Virus record (IMG/VR): IMGVR_UViG_3300032304_000650
Coordinates: 1 to 64,000 of that record
Source: a virus
Reading direction: 5' to 3' (one strand)
DNA length: 64,000 nt
The translations under genes were made by a program, and so were the position numbers. The notes under the pieces were generated by a model, which had not been told where the DNA came from, did not search any database, and saw only the letters and a program-made list of their open reading frames with translations. Below, in pieces: positions 22,358-33,700 of this stretch. Position 1 is the first letter of the stretch. Each line of letters begins with the position of its first letter.

Positions 22358-25300
22358 CTATCTTGCTTTTAAAATATCTATTTCCGCTTTAAGTTCTTGA
22401 ATTGCTTTTACCGCTATTGCTAAAATACCATCGTAATCCAATGCATAACCATCTGTATAATTACCATGAACTAAGTTAGGTATTTCATCTTCTAAAATAT
22501 CTTGAGCTATAAAACCAGTATGTGTAAATGTTCCATACTCTTCTTTACCAGGAGATTTTTTTATAAATGATGCTGGCTTAAGTTTTAGTATAGTATCTAA
22601 TTGAGAATTTACTATATAATTAATATCTTTTTTATTTCTTCTATCGGATACGTTTGAGCCAGCAAATGAATAGCTACCATTTCTATCCATAGAAAATAAA
22701 GTAGTACCCCAACCGCCACCATAAGGCCCTTGGTCTCTATTAATTCTAAAATTAGTAGTATCATTATATCCAAACCCTATAGCCCATGTATTTGAATTGT
22801 ATCCTTGAGAGAATAATATAGAAGAACTATCAGTTCCGCCTGATGCCCCTACTCTGAACTCCGCACATATACCCCAAGAGTGATTGCCGTGCGTATTTAA
22901 AAACTGTGCAGTTGGATTATTTCCAGTAGCACTTCCTGTATTTGTAACTCTTAAAACATCAGGGACTCCACTTGTAATATCTAGTTTAAAACCAGGATTA
23001 GTAGTGCCTATTCCAACAAGACCAGACCCTGTAATTGTCATTCTAGTAGTAAGTGAAGCATATGCTCCAAGACCTGTTTTAAATTTAATATCACCAAAAT
23101 ATGGAGCTCCTTCTGTTGTTGAAGATATAGCAGCTCTCATAGTATTAATATCTCCATCAACAAACATTACAGCTTCTTCATTACCAACAGCTGCTCCATT
23201 GTTTCTTAATATAATATGACCACCTAAGCCTCCACTAACAGACCTAAAAATATCAAGAGGGCCTTGAGCAGTTGTTCCAGCTCCTATTAGCACATTACCA
23301 CCGCTTGTAATACTCATTCGTTCAGTATCATTTGTTCCAAGTACTAAAGAAGATGCACCAGCATTTATTATATAAGCGTTATTTTGAGCAAATGTTGCAC
23401 TTACAGAGTTTCCGCCTACACCAATATAGAGTTGTGCAGTTGATGATGTATTTCTCCATCCAGAATTTGAATAAGCAGATGCACCATCATTTTGTATTGA
23501 CAATTTAGTGTTTGGACTAGTCGTCCCAATCCCAACTGAACCACCGCTTGTGATAATTAAAAAATCAGATGAATAATTATTAAAAGCAAGTCCGCCATCG
23601 GTTGTATTATAAATCTGCCAATCAGGAAATTGATATCCAAAAGAAGTTGTTCTACCCGAAAGTTTATAATGTGTGCCTGCTGTTACACTACTTGAGAATG
23701 TAGCAGCACCAGTAGATTTAGATAATTTAAAATTATCATAACCGCTTTCATTATATATTACATAATCATTTGATGATAAATTTTCTCTCATTCCAACAAA
23801 CCATTGTTGAACTGTAGCAGTTTGAAATCCAATTCCATTATAATTTGTTACTGCATCTCTATTTAAAGCTAATCCTCTTATGTTGTTATTTATAGTTATT
23901 ACCCCACTAAACGTAGCACTTGTACCACTTAAAGCACCGCCAAATACTGTACCCATTCCAGTGGCATCAATTGAAACTTTGTCTGATAAATTAATTCCTA
24001 AAATATTAAACGTAGTTGCACCACTAGACTTTTTCGCATATATATATTTGTTATTTTCTAAATTAATATCTTGAGAAAGACTAATACTTGTACCATTCAA
24101 AGCACCAGTAAGCGTACCACCAGCTAAAGGTAAATAGCTACTAAGTGCAGAGCTTGTAATATACCCACTTGGGTTAGTAGCATTGTAAGGAGTAAATCCT
24201 AATGCTGTCGTAACCTGAGAGCTATTAATACTTGTTAAGTAAGTGCTATTGTCATAAGTAACAGTTGTTCCTGATACCTTTACAAAACCAGTACCATTTA
24301 ATTGAGCCTGACCTGAGAATGCGCCTACTTGATAACTATATGCATGCACCTCCAATGTATCGTTTAAGTTACATGGGAAGTTTAATACAATAGTTGTTCC
24401 ATTGCCTGCCGCATACTCTGTAGATAAAAGCTTAGAGCCATTATAAAACACATCTACTAAACCTGAATTATAAGTTACATTAAATGTAGTCTGTCCTGCA
24501 GTTGCAGTAAACTCTGTAACAACTCTTAAAGCATTATTAGCTAAGAAAGCTGTTTGATATCTATATACCTCTATAACGTCATTTACAGACGCACCATTGG
24601 TCAATACTATCGTAGTGCCATTAGTTGCTGTAAAGTCTGTTGTATTGTCTAATTTAACCCCATTTCGGTATACATCTGTAAGCCCTGGCGTATACCCACC
24701 AGATATTGTGAATGTAGTCTGATTTGCAGTAGCTACATATCTTAAAATACTTCTTGCAGAAGCGTCTGTTGTAATAGTCCAAGACCTATCTGCTGATAAG
24801 TCATATGAAGTTCCGTTAATTGTAATTGTTCTTGCATTGGTAACAGGAGTATATCCTAATATTGTAGAAATTGTCTTTGGCTTATACAGGCTAGTTGCAG
24901 ACTCATAAACAATAACTTGATTGTTTTGAACAGAGCCTTCTGCGTAGTTATGAAGCTCATTCATCTCAAACCCATTCTGCACCTTCACAAAGATTTCTCC
25001 ATTGTTAGAATTAGCTCTAGTTACGATACCTATAAATACTAAGTGCGCAGGAGCATAAGGCTTGTTTGTTAATCCAAAGATTAAAGCACCATCCACACCT
25101 AGCCATACTGGGTCTCCAGCTGTAGCTCCATTTGTATTCAATCCAGAAAGTAAACCCTCTGTAATTACATTTCCTTTACCATTAGTAGATAAACTAACCT
25201 CAAGCAATCCCATTGTCTTAGAAGAAGTTCCTTCTGAAACATTAGATGCTTTTGATACAATCATATTAGTGCCATCCGCAGATGATACATAAACAGCTTG

Positions 25301-25531
25301 TCCTTTGCTTATTGCCTGACCAGCTTTTACTTCATGTTTTAAAGTAGAAGTAAAACCTGCAGGTAAAGAACCTATTCCTAAGTCAGCATATAATTCAGCA
25401 GCAGTTCTATATGACACTACATTACTTGAGTCTAATACGAGAAACTTGTCTGTATTAGAACCTGCATCAGCCACCGTATTAAGGGCAGCTGAACCAGTTA
25501 CATTTATTCCACTTAAGAATCTTTTAGACAT
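22358..25531 (-). CDS. Large tail fibre with C-terminal S74 intramolecular chaperone
   Basis: The 1057-residue protein has an N-terminal beta domain, two copies of a strand motif (TANQTTFTISGGYTPGLTDV and TAGQTTFNVTYNSGLVDV, about residues 267 and 342), the shared fibre motif GYTPVTNARTITINGTSYDL, several GIGTTSPNTKLSI-type turns, and an S74 domain over the last 96 residues (SDRRNKKDI at 962, ending in a short coiled coil). It is the largest fibre, so it may be the main adhesin. Confidence 0.85.
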   Translation of the reverse strand: MSKRFLSGINVTGSAALNTVADAGSNTDKFLVLDSSNVVSYRTAAELYADLGIGSLPAGFTSTLKHEVKAGQAISKGQAVYVSSADGTNMIVSKASNVSEGTSSKTMGLLEVSLSTNGKGNVITEGLLSGLNTNGATAGDPVWLGVDGALIFGLTNKPYAPAHLVFIGIVTRANSNNGEIFVKVQNGFEMNELHNYAEGSVQNNQVIVYESATSLYKPKTISTILGYTPVTNARTITINGTSYDLSADRSWTITTDASARSILRYVATANQTTFTISGGYTPGLTDVYRNGVKLDNTTDFTATNGTTIVLTNGASVNDVIEVYRYQTAFLANNALRVVTEFTATAGQTTFNVTYNSGLVDVFYNGSKLLSTEYAAGNGTTIVLNFPCNLNDTLEVHAYSYQVGAFSGQAQLNGTGFVKVSGTTVTYDNSTYLTSINSSQVTTALGFTPYNATNPSGYITSSALSSYLPLAGGTLTGALNGTSISLSQDINLENNKYIYAKKSSGATTFNILGINLSDKVSIDATGMGTVFGGALSGTSATFSGVITINNNIRGLALNRDAVTNYNGIGFQTATVQQWFVGMRENLSSNDYVIYNESGYDNFKLSKSTGAATFSSSVTAGTHYKLSGRTTSFGYQFPDWQIYNTTDGGLAFNNYSSDFLIITSGGSVGIGTTSPNTKLSIQNDGASAYSNSGWRNTSSTAQLYIGVGGNSVSATFAQNNAYIINAGASSLVLGTNDTERMSITSGGNVLIGAGTTAQGPLDIFRSVSGGLGGHIILRNNGAAVGNEEAVMFVDGDINTMRAAISSTTEGAPYFGDIKFKTGLGAYASLTTRMTITGSGLVGIGTTNPGFKLDITSGVPDVLRVTNTGSATGNNPTAQFLNTHGNHSWGICAEFRVGASGGTDSSSILFSQGYNSNTWAIGFGYNDTTNFRINRDQGPYGGGWGTTLFSMDRNGSYSFAGSNVSDRRNKKDINYIVNSQLDTILKLKPASFIKKSPGKEEYGTFTHTGFIAQDILEDEIPNLVHGNYTDGYALDYDGILAIAVKAIQELKAEIDILKAR

Positions 25532-25534
25532 CTA

Positions 25535-26509
25535 TTATTTTTTAATTACTACACGATATGCGTTTGATGAAGGAGCTAATGCAAAAGTAACTGTAACTAC
25601 TGTTGTACTAGTAGCCACTACATCTGCCATAACTTCTTCATATGTTGCATTATCGTAAATCGCTACAATCACATCTCTTGTACCCAAGTTATGAGTCAAA
25701 GCAAAAGTTGTTGCAGAAGCGTTACCTACGTTAGCAGCATAACCTCCAACAGCTGCATCCAAGTAAGTTTTTAACTTAAGAGGAGTTACTATTCTTTGGT
25801 CGTCTGTTCCTGTGTTTACTTCAGTTTGAGTAGCAATTTCTGCTAAACCTAAAGTAGTTTCTGTAGCTTGGTCTCTATTTACTTCTAATTGAATCCAATC
25901 AGCAGCACTTGAAGTAGATGCACTATTGATTTTTGCAATAATAACATCACCTACATTAAATGCTACACCACCTGTAGTACCTGCTACAGATACGTACCAA
26001 TAATCTCCAGCTTTAGTTCCTGCTGTTGGAGCAGAGCCTACTGGGAAAGAGCCACTAGAAGCATTCCATGCACCTTCTAGATTTCCTAATCCACCTATAT
26101 TTGCGTCTACATAAGCCTTAACAGCTGCTGCTGTAGGTACTGCTGTAGAACCATTATTTGTAGTTAAGTCTGTAGATACGTTAGCAAGTTTTGCAGTAGT
26201 AATTCCAGCATCTTTTACTCTAATTGTATCTGTTGCAATCTCTACTGTAGAATTATCTACATTCACATCTAAGGTAATAATACCATTAGAAGTAGCTGCA
26301 GTTAATCCAGCACCACCGATTACGTCACGAATGTCTCCTGACATGTCAATCCATGCTGTGCCATCCCAGAAGTAAATTCTGTTATCTCCAGTATTGTAAT
26401 AAACCTGACCAGCTACAGGTGAGCTAGGTGCAGATGATAAATTCTGAATCGCTGCGTTCAGAATCTGGTTTTTCGCTAGGTCTAAATTGACCAAAAACTT
26501 TTTTGCCAT
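25535..26509 (-). CDS. Tail fibre or fibre-base protein
   Basis: The 324-residue protein begins with MAKKFLVNLDLAKNQILNA and GQVYYNTGDNRIYFWDGTAW, a common phage fibre N-terminal domain that binds the tail. GIITLDVNVDNSTVEI repeats follow, then a neck (LGNLEGAWNASSG) and a C-terminal beta domain (FALTHNLGTRDVIVAIYDN). It is probably the adaptor fibre to which the longer fibres attach. It is four bases upstream of the large fibre. Confidence 0.75.
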   Translation of the reverse strand: MAKKFLVNLDLAKNQILNAAIQNLSSAPSSPVAGQVYYNTGDNRIYFWDGTAWIDMSGDIRDVIGGAGLTAATSNGIITLDVNVDNSTVEIATDTIRVKDAGITTAKLANVSTDLTTNNGSTAVPTAAAVKAYVDANIGGLGNLEGAWNASSGSFPVGSAPTAGTKAGDYWYVSVAGTTGGVAFNVGDVIIAKINSASTSSAADWIQLEVNRDQATETTLGLAEIATQTEVNTGTDDQRIVTPLKLKTYLDAAVGGYAANVGNASATTFALTHNLGTRDVIVAIYDNATYEEVMADVVATSTTVVTVTFALAPSSNAYRVVIKK

Positions 26510-26514
26510 TTTTT

Positions 26515-27129
26515 TTAATTTAAGTATGCTTTTCCACTAAACGCAGCAGTAAAGCTAATTGTGATTTGATTTAAAGAATTATATTTTACATCTCCAGTAA
26601 CTTCGTCATTTGCTGTATCAACGACATTTACTGAAGGGTATTTATTCATATTATGATTTACAGTCCATGTAGTAGAAGCAGTCTGTTGGTCGTGAACATA
26701 GTTCTCTCTTACTTGCGTTTTTATATACGCAAAGTTCAAGTCTATCTCAACAGTAGTTCCTTCAAAATTATTTGAGCCAGTTAATCCAAGTCCAAGGTCT
26801 AATATTGTAGATTTTAAAACATAAGGTGTAGCCTGACTTAAACTATTATTAAATACAATGTCGCTATAAATAGGAGTCAACTTACCATAGTCATAAAGAC
26901 TAACCTTTGTAGACAAGCGCTCAACAACTTGGTCTAATTTCAATGTTCCAACATAGAAGTTATCAGCATATTCTACAGCCTTCTTATATATATAAATGAT
27001 ATCTCTCTCATAATCAAGCGTTTCACTCTCTTCGGAGAACATATCATTGTATGCTACAGCTCCTAGCCTATAAAGCGTCTTATCCGCTTTTAAGAGAATA
27101 TCTGATATTTCGGTTATATTATAACCCAT
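26515..27129 (-). CDS. Tail protein with C-terminal fibre-type beta domain
   Basis: The N-terminal 100 residues of this 204-residue protein are helical (ISDILLKADKTLYRLG) and suit attachment to the tail. The C-terminal part (TTWTVNHNMNKYPSVNVVDT ending SFTAAFSGKAYLN) is the short beta domain seen at the ends of many small phage tail proteins. It overlaps the preceding gene by one base. Confidence 0.65.
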   Translation of the reverse strand: MGYNITEISDILLKADKTLYRLGAVAYNDMFSEESETLDYERDIIYIYKKAVEYADNFYVGTLKLDQVVERLSTKVSLYDYGKLTPIYSDIVFNNSLSQATPYVLKSTILDLGLGLTGSNNFEGTTVEIDLNFAYIKTQVRENYVHDQQTASTTWTVNHNMNKYPSVNVVDTANDEVTGDVKYNSLNQITISFTAAFSGKAYLN

Positions 27130-27686
27130 TAGTACCCTATTTTAAGTGCGTCAGAAACAAATTTACCTCTATCTAAACATGACTGAGATGCACCAATGTC
27201 TCCATCAATACCAGCCTTCTTAGCAGACTCCTGCTCAATAAATAATCTCATGACATCTTTTACAAATCTGTATTCTTTTTCTAAGCTTGGGTTTAAAGCC
27301 ATCTTATTAGAGTTAGAGTAAAATGCACTCATGATATAACACACTAGAACAGCCAATTCTGTCTTAGTATAAATACTGCCAGATTGAGGGCTAGATGATG
27401 TTAATGCAAGTATAATTGTAAAAGCGTAGTCTTTTTCTATAAAAGCCGTATTAGTGACACTATCTGTACCACTTAATAAAATTGTATTACCAGCGCTAAA
27501 AGGCCATACATATTCGTTATATGTAATATTCCCAACCTTTAAATAAGTTCCGTCTGATTTTCTAATAGTCAACTTTCTAGCTGTAAAAGTACCAGTAGCC
27601 TCTACGTTGTATGTAGACGTATCAACTATAGTTAGCTGACTACAGTCTGCACCTTGTGAAACCGTAATTGAGGTAATAAAAGGCAT
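27129..27686 (-). CDS. Minor tail or virion protein, unrecognised
   Basis: I use the ATG at 27686. A longer frame would need a TTG start at 27704 that overlaps the promoter box at 27702-27709. The 185-residue protein begins MPFITSITVSQGADCSQLTI with beta strands, and its second half is helical (KTELAVLVCYIMSAFYSNSN and SLEKEYRFVKDVMRLF). It opens the fibre transcription unit, so a baseplate-type or fibre-attachment role is plausible. Confidence 0.65.
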   Translation of the reverse strand: MPFITSITVSQGADCSQLTIVDTSTYNVEATGTFTARKLTIRKSDGTYLKVGNITYNEYVWPFSAGNTILLSGTDSVTNTAFIEKDYAFTIILALTSSSPQSGSIYTKTELAVLVCYIMSAFYSNSNKMALNPSLEKEYRFVKDVMRLFIEQESAKKAGIDGDIGASQSCLDRGKFVSDALKIGY

Positions 27687-27701
27687 ATTGAAATGTTTAT
27701 G

Positions 27702-27709
27702 CAAATATA
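27702..27709 (-). promoter_or_regulatory. Late-type promoter box for the fibre unit
   Basis: TATATTTGCATAAAC on the minus strand lies 15 bases before the chosen ATG at 27686. The box and its GCATAA extension match those before the scaffold gene and the gene after the capsid gene. Confidence 0.6.
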
Positions 27710-27720
27710 CCTAAAAACAG

Positions 27721-30700
27721 CTATTTATTCTCTGTCTTCAATATCTTCATATATTGTATGCCAGTAGGGTTGTCAGCATTCATGATTCTAAGCTTGTATA
27801 ATATATCAAAGTACTCTTGAGCTTCCTTCTTATCCATCTCTTTAGCCTTATCGTATATATACTTCGCTCTAGTCTTAGGGTCATTTATTCTGTAAGCCTC
27901 ATAAACCTGTTGGTCATAATTTTGTTTGATATACTTATCAGTAGTTGCCTTAGCTACATTTGGAGAAAGGTCGTATTTAAGCCCACCAGCCTTATTTGCA
28001 GATTCTTTTACAAGTCTTTCATATAAGCTAGGGTAATTCTTATTTACTATATTAAGTGTGCCTTGTATCTCTTTATTCTTAGAGGCTATGTCAGCATTGT
28101 ATTTGTCATACATTTTTGTATCCTTGTTCATCAATGCAGCATGCGCCTTTGATTTCAAGAAGTCAATCTCCTCGTAATCCATCATGATTCTAGTCTGGTA
28201 GTAGTTAGGAGTTCCAGCAAATAGTCTCTTCTGTAATGATAAACTATTTAAAATAGCACCTTTCCAGTCTTTTTGAAGACCTTCCTTAAGAGTTACTGGA
28301 GCTCCAGTTGCTAATTCTACAGCTGTTTCAAACGCTATCTTAGGAACATAGATAAGAGGGTTTCTTTCTGGCTGACCATATATCTTCTGACCTGCAGCCT
28401 GTAATCTAGCTGGAGAAGTGCCAGTCAAAGAACCTATCTTTTTATAAACTCCACCAACAGCCTCATCCATAGCGCCTTCATAATCATCTGGAATACCTGC
28501 CTCGTCTGTAACTATTTGCTTCTTAGTAAATATATCTAGGTTATTGTAAGCTAATAAAGCAGCAGCGCCTGGAGGTAGTTTAGCTGGGATTTCTGTTACA
28601 TCTCCAAAAGGATTTGCGTTAGCTATAGCACTTACGTAGTCTGCCTTTGTATATATATTTTTACTACGCTTAGATTCAAATCCCATCATTGCAGCAACCC
28701 AGAAGTTCTTAAAGAAAGGAGGCATTGGAACTTTAATAAATTGTCTTTCTGGAGCATCTCCTCCTACATATATATTTAAGTAGTTTAACTTCTGATATTC
28801 AGATAGTGAATCCCATGCAGCTTTCTTTTTCTTTTTTTCTTCATCGTCTTCCCATGGCATATTCATAATTCCTGCACTATAGGCTGTTAACAAGCCTCCT
28901 ATAGCAAGCATTTCTCCCATCTGATACATCGCTCTTGCTGGATTTTTCTTAATCTGATTGATTACAGAAACTCCAGTTTGAACTGTAGAGTTTAGATATA
29001 TAATAAGTCTAGATGCTGGCTTTACAAGGCTTCCACCTCTAGCAAAATCAGAACTTCTTCTAGCCTCATGTGCGGCCATTGCATATATTGCATCTAACTC
29101 AGCCTTACTTGGCTTTCTTTTATTTTCTTTTTCAAACTTTTCTTCAAATACTTTTCTAGCTCTATCAAATATAATAAGTCTAGTAGCCTTCTCTGTTACG
29201 TCAGAAACTTTACCAAGACCTGTTTTATCAATCAACTTATCTATAAGCTCTATTGGCTTTGAGCTATATTGACTAGCTGTATTTATAAGCTTTTCGTATC
29301 CAGTACCATCTATTATATCTTTTGATAAAAGTGAAGTCTCTAATTCTCTTCCAGCATTCATTTCTGTAAATGCTCCCCACTTAGCTGCAAGTCTATACTT
29401 ATCACCTCTTCCAATTACTTGCTTAATAGAACCTTTCCATCCAACAGTATCAACTCCACCTAATGCAATCTGAGCATAAGCTACAGGTACGGAAGGAGAG
29501 AATACGTCTGTTGCAACAGCAGCTGTTAACGGGTCAAGCGCAATCATCTGGAATATACCAAATCCTGGGTTCTTACCAGTAAGTAACTTCTGTGTTAAAC
29601 TAGCAAATGTTATGTTAGCTAATATGTTTACTTCATCAGACTGACTGTATCTAGCATTCCATTGGTCTGCAATTTCATCTGTGGCAAGAACTGCTTTTCT
29701 TTGTCCATCTTGATAAAAAAATATGTAAGACATTCCTTCAGGAGCTGTTTTGTAAACTGGATTACCATCCTTATCTAAAACAACATCACCATCTTCATCT
29801 ACTACTGGTATAGCTATTTCTACCAAACCATTGTTTGGATTCTGTTCTGCAAAATTAGCAAGCTGAGTAGCTGCTCTATTGTTTGAAACATTCTTATAGT
29901 GGCCCGTAGCAAATACTTGGAATATAGCTTCATAGTCTGTAAGTATATCACCATCAGCGCCACCACTCAAAACAGACTTTCTAAGCTGATTTGGATTCTT
30001 AGACATTACTCTAGCGTAGTCTGGGTCTTGCTCTTTAAGTATTTTATCAATGTATGAAATAGGCACGTAATCGTACTTAATATACATATCATAAGTTTCT
30101 TTTGATACTAATCCGTTATCAAGTTTTTCTTTCATGATATTTCTATAAGTATCAAACATCTTATCTGCACGCTCGTTTAATTTATCAAATTCAGGATAAG
30201 CATTTTCAATAGTCTCTAACTGCTTACTTGCCATACCAGCGTTATATGGAATTTTATTTCCATTTGCATCTACAGTAGAACCAACTTGGTAATTCTGTAA
30301 ATACTCTGTAGTTTCTTTTGTCTGAGGATTATATTTTTTACCTAATACTTTTCTATCTTGTAAGTATTCTACAGCAGCGTCTATTTTAACTTGAAGCGCT
30401 TCTTTCTTAGCATTACTTCTAAGTTTTTTCATCTGAGCACGCATTGCTTGTAGCTCATTAAATTTATCTTGAACCATATTCTGAACAGCAACAACTCTGC
30501 GCATGTTCATGATTTGATTAAGTAAGTCAACCTCGCTGAACTTAATTTTACCTTCACCAAATGATAAATCCTTTTTATCAGAAAGTCCTTTATATACAGC
30601 GTCTATTACATCTTCTGTAGCTAATGCAGCTTGTGCTCCAAATCCTCTAGATGTAGTCAACATTGCATCAGCTAAAGCTCCAGTTGCGCCAGCATCTGTA

Positions 30701-33700
30701 AACAGCTTTCTAACTGAAGTTTGATTCTCAATGCCTAAAAGTTTTATATTCTTATATGCATTTTTTAATTTATTTATAATTCCTGTATTTGATACAGACT
30801 CTTTCGCTCTTGTAGTAGCATTCATGTTATATTCAAAAGAAGAGATTGCATCAGCTTCTGTTCTAGCGTTTTGTTTAGCTGTTTGTTTAGCAGACTTTCT
30901 TGATTTACCAGTATTCCCTACTTGTAATTGCATTCCACTAGGATTCTTTGTAATAACTACACCAGCTTTACCAAATGAGTTATCTTTTTTTACAGTAACA
31001 TTATCTCCAAGTAAATCAGAAACATATTCAACCAACTCGTTACCATCAAAACCTTTCTGATATACATCTGTAATTCCACCAGCTTCTTTTCTTTTAATTA
31101 TAGCAGACTTAGGCTCTGGCCCTTTTTCTGCATTCTTAGCTAGATTAATATCCCCAGTCCATCCTCTAGAAGAAATTATTGCACTTCCTCCTTCATTTAA
31201 TTTATTGTATATATCCTTAACGATAGCATCTCTAGTATCTTTTGGGACTACATTTAATACATTAAGACTAACAACAGCGTCGTATGTTTTATTTATATCT
31301 GAGCTACTTGTAAATGCTGGTTGCTTTTTACCTTTCCATCTATCTATATTTGGTTCAAATGAATCTACATTAGGAATAACATCTGACATTGCATCAGACC
31401 CTAATCCTAATCCAGCTCCATAATCTAATACAGACTTAGCTCCTAAAGACTTTGCTATATTAGCAGCTTTAACATAACTACCAGTTGTGGTAGCTACTTG
31501 AGTTGTGCCACTTGATTTATCTGCCTTAATTGCATTATCTACCTGAAGCGCCATTGAAGAACTTAGTTTAACAATAGGCTGAGCACCCATAGCTGACTTA
31601 GCTGCTTGTGGCTTAGCTCTTTGGCCTAATGGCGTTTGGTTTGCTTCTTTAGAAGCTGGAACAAAATCAGGAGCAACTTTCCTTACATCGTAAAACTCTT
31701 CAAATATTCCTATAGGTTGACCTGTAACGATGAATGGATAAGACGGATGATTCTTAAATCTATCGTCTGTTCTAGTATCTATAATTGGGCTATTCTTGTC
31801 TATTTGTATAGCAGCTACAATATCACCATATTCTGCATTTTTAAGCATTGGCTCATTTGATATTTCAAGCGCTGTTTCTAGTCTTGGTATTCCAAAGTTC
31901 TTTTCAGTAAATGCGCTAAACACCTTCTTTGTAAATCCACCTCTTTGGTCATAACTAAACTTACCAGCTCCTTCTATTGGCATTAATCCATCTAAATCAG
32001 ATAAAGATTCAATGCTTGTCTTTTTCCCCTTATCAGCAAGTAGTTGTCTGAATGTTACTCCAGTTGATACGTTAGTATCCAACTTTGCATCAAGGTATTT
32101 AACTAAGTCTTTTTCTGGTACACCTTTATCTACTGCATTGTAAAACTCTCCCATCATATATCCATAGAAGTCATAGCTCCCTGTAATACCTTCTTCTTTT
32201 TGTGACATGATAAGACCAATGCCATCACTTTGTTTAGCTCTATTTAAAAATTTCTGAGCAGCAGCTTTTGTTGTAAATGCCCATACTCCAGTACCATCTT
32301 GATAAGAGTATGCAACACCACCGTTAAACTCATGAACATATCCACTAGGTGATTTAACAATAGCTGATATAGCCTTGTCTGCAGCAAATATAAATGCGTT
32401 TGCACCATCAAGGTCATTCATTGTTATAAACTTCAAAGACTTCTCGTCAAAGTTTCTTTCCGCTATCTCTAAGTTTAATCCTTCTTTATTTACCTTTCTA
32501 CCATTTGGCTGTATGCCACCTGCATTAATCCTTATTGGGTTAGATGTTAATCCAGCCTCTGTAGCAGAACCACTTGTCTCGCTAACTATCACCACTTCAC
32601 GTCCAGTCTGGAACGCTTCTTTAATCTTAGCAGCAACAGCCTTTAAGTCATCTATAGATTGTATGTCTGAATTGAATCCAATAATTTCTAAGAATCCTTT
32701 AATTACATCAAGGATATTATTCATCACAATAGGCTGGTCTGCTGGTAATTCAATTTGTCCATCAGCAACTCTTGCTATAAATTCTACAATAGCTTCTGAC
32801 TTAACTGTATCATCACCATACTTTGCATACCCATCACCAAAAGCAAGTACATCCATAACACCATCAACAGATTCACTTAGGTTTCTAAGCTGGTCATACA
32901 TTTGACCAACAGCCTCTGAGTTCTGCTGTGCAATCATGTTAATGATAGGATGTGCTCCTTCATGAAATATCGTAGAAGTCTTATTCTTTTTGCCAAGCAC
33001 TTCTCCATTTAGATATATAGTATTATTGACTCTATCAAATGCCCCATTAGAACCCCTATAATCTTTTTCTTTATCCTTACTTACGCTATATCCATTATCA
33101 ATTTCTTGCTGTATTAGTATGTCCCCGTATTGCTGAGCAGATGGGACTACTACTACCTTAACACCTGGATTGATAGACTTAAGAGCAGAAACTACATTTG
33201 ACGCATAGTTTATAATTCTATCTCCAAATGTTTTAGGATTTTCTACTGTAGACGTGTCTGCATTTTGTGCATCTACTACTACTATTTGTCCTTGCGTTTT
33301 GCTGCCGAAATTGCGATAGCGATTATCTGGTTCATTGGTCGCTTGTTCTTGCTGTCCTTCAATTCCCTCACGTTGGATGATATTGCCTTCTGGAGTGATT
33401 TCTTGCTGCTGCTGGCTGCTTTCTTGAGTGGCATATTGTTTATTTTTAATGTTTAATCCTGTTTTATCATCAACCTCTTCGGATAATGGGTCTTCCGATA
33501 CTTGTGCTCTAGCTATACGACCATTAACATCTTGTAACTCTGCATTTAACGCAGCAAGTGCTGGTAGGTCTGTTTCTGGAGTATTAGCTATTTTTTGTTG
33601 TATACCTTCAGCTTTTATAGTTAATCCAGCAACAGTAGGAACAGCATCTTGATTAGATACCATCACCTTGCCTTTTGCTTCTCTAAATTTATCTATGTCT

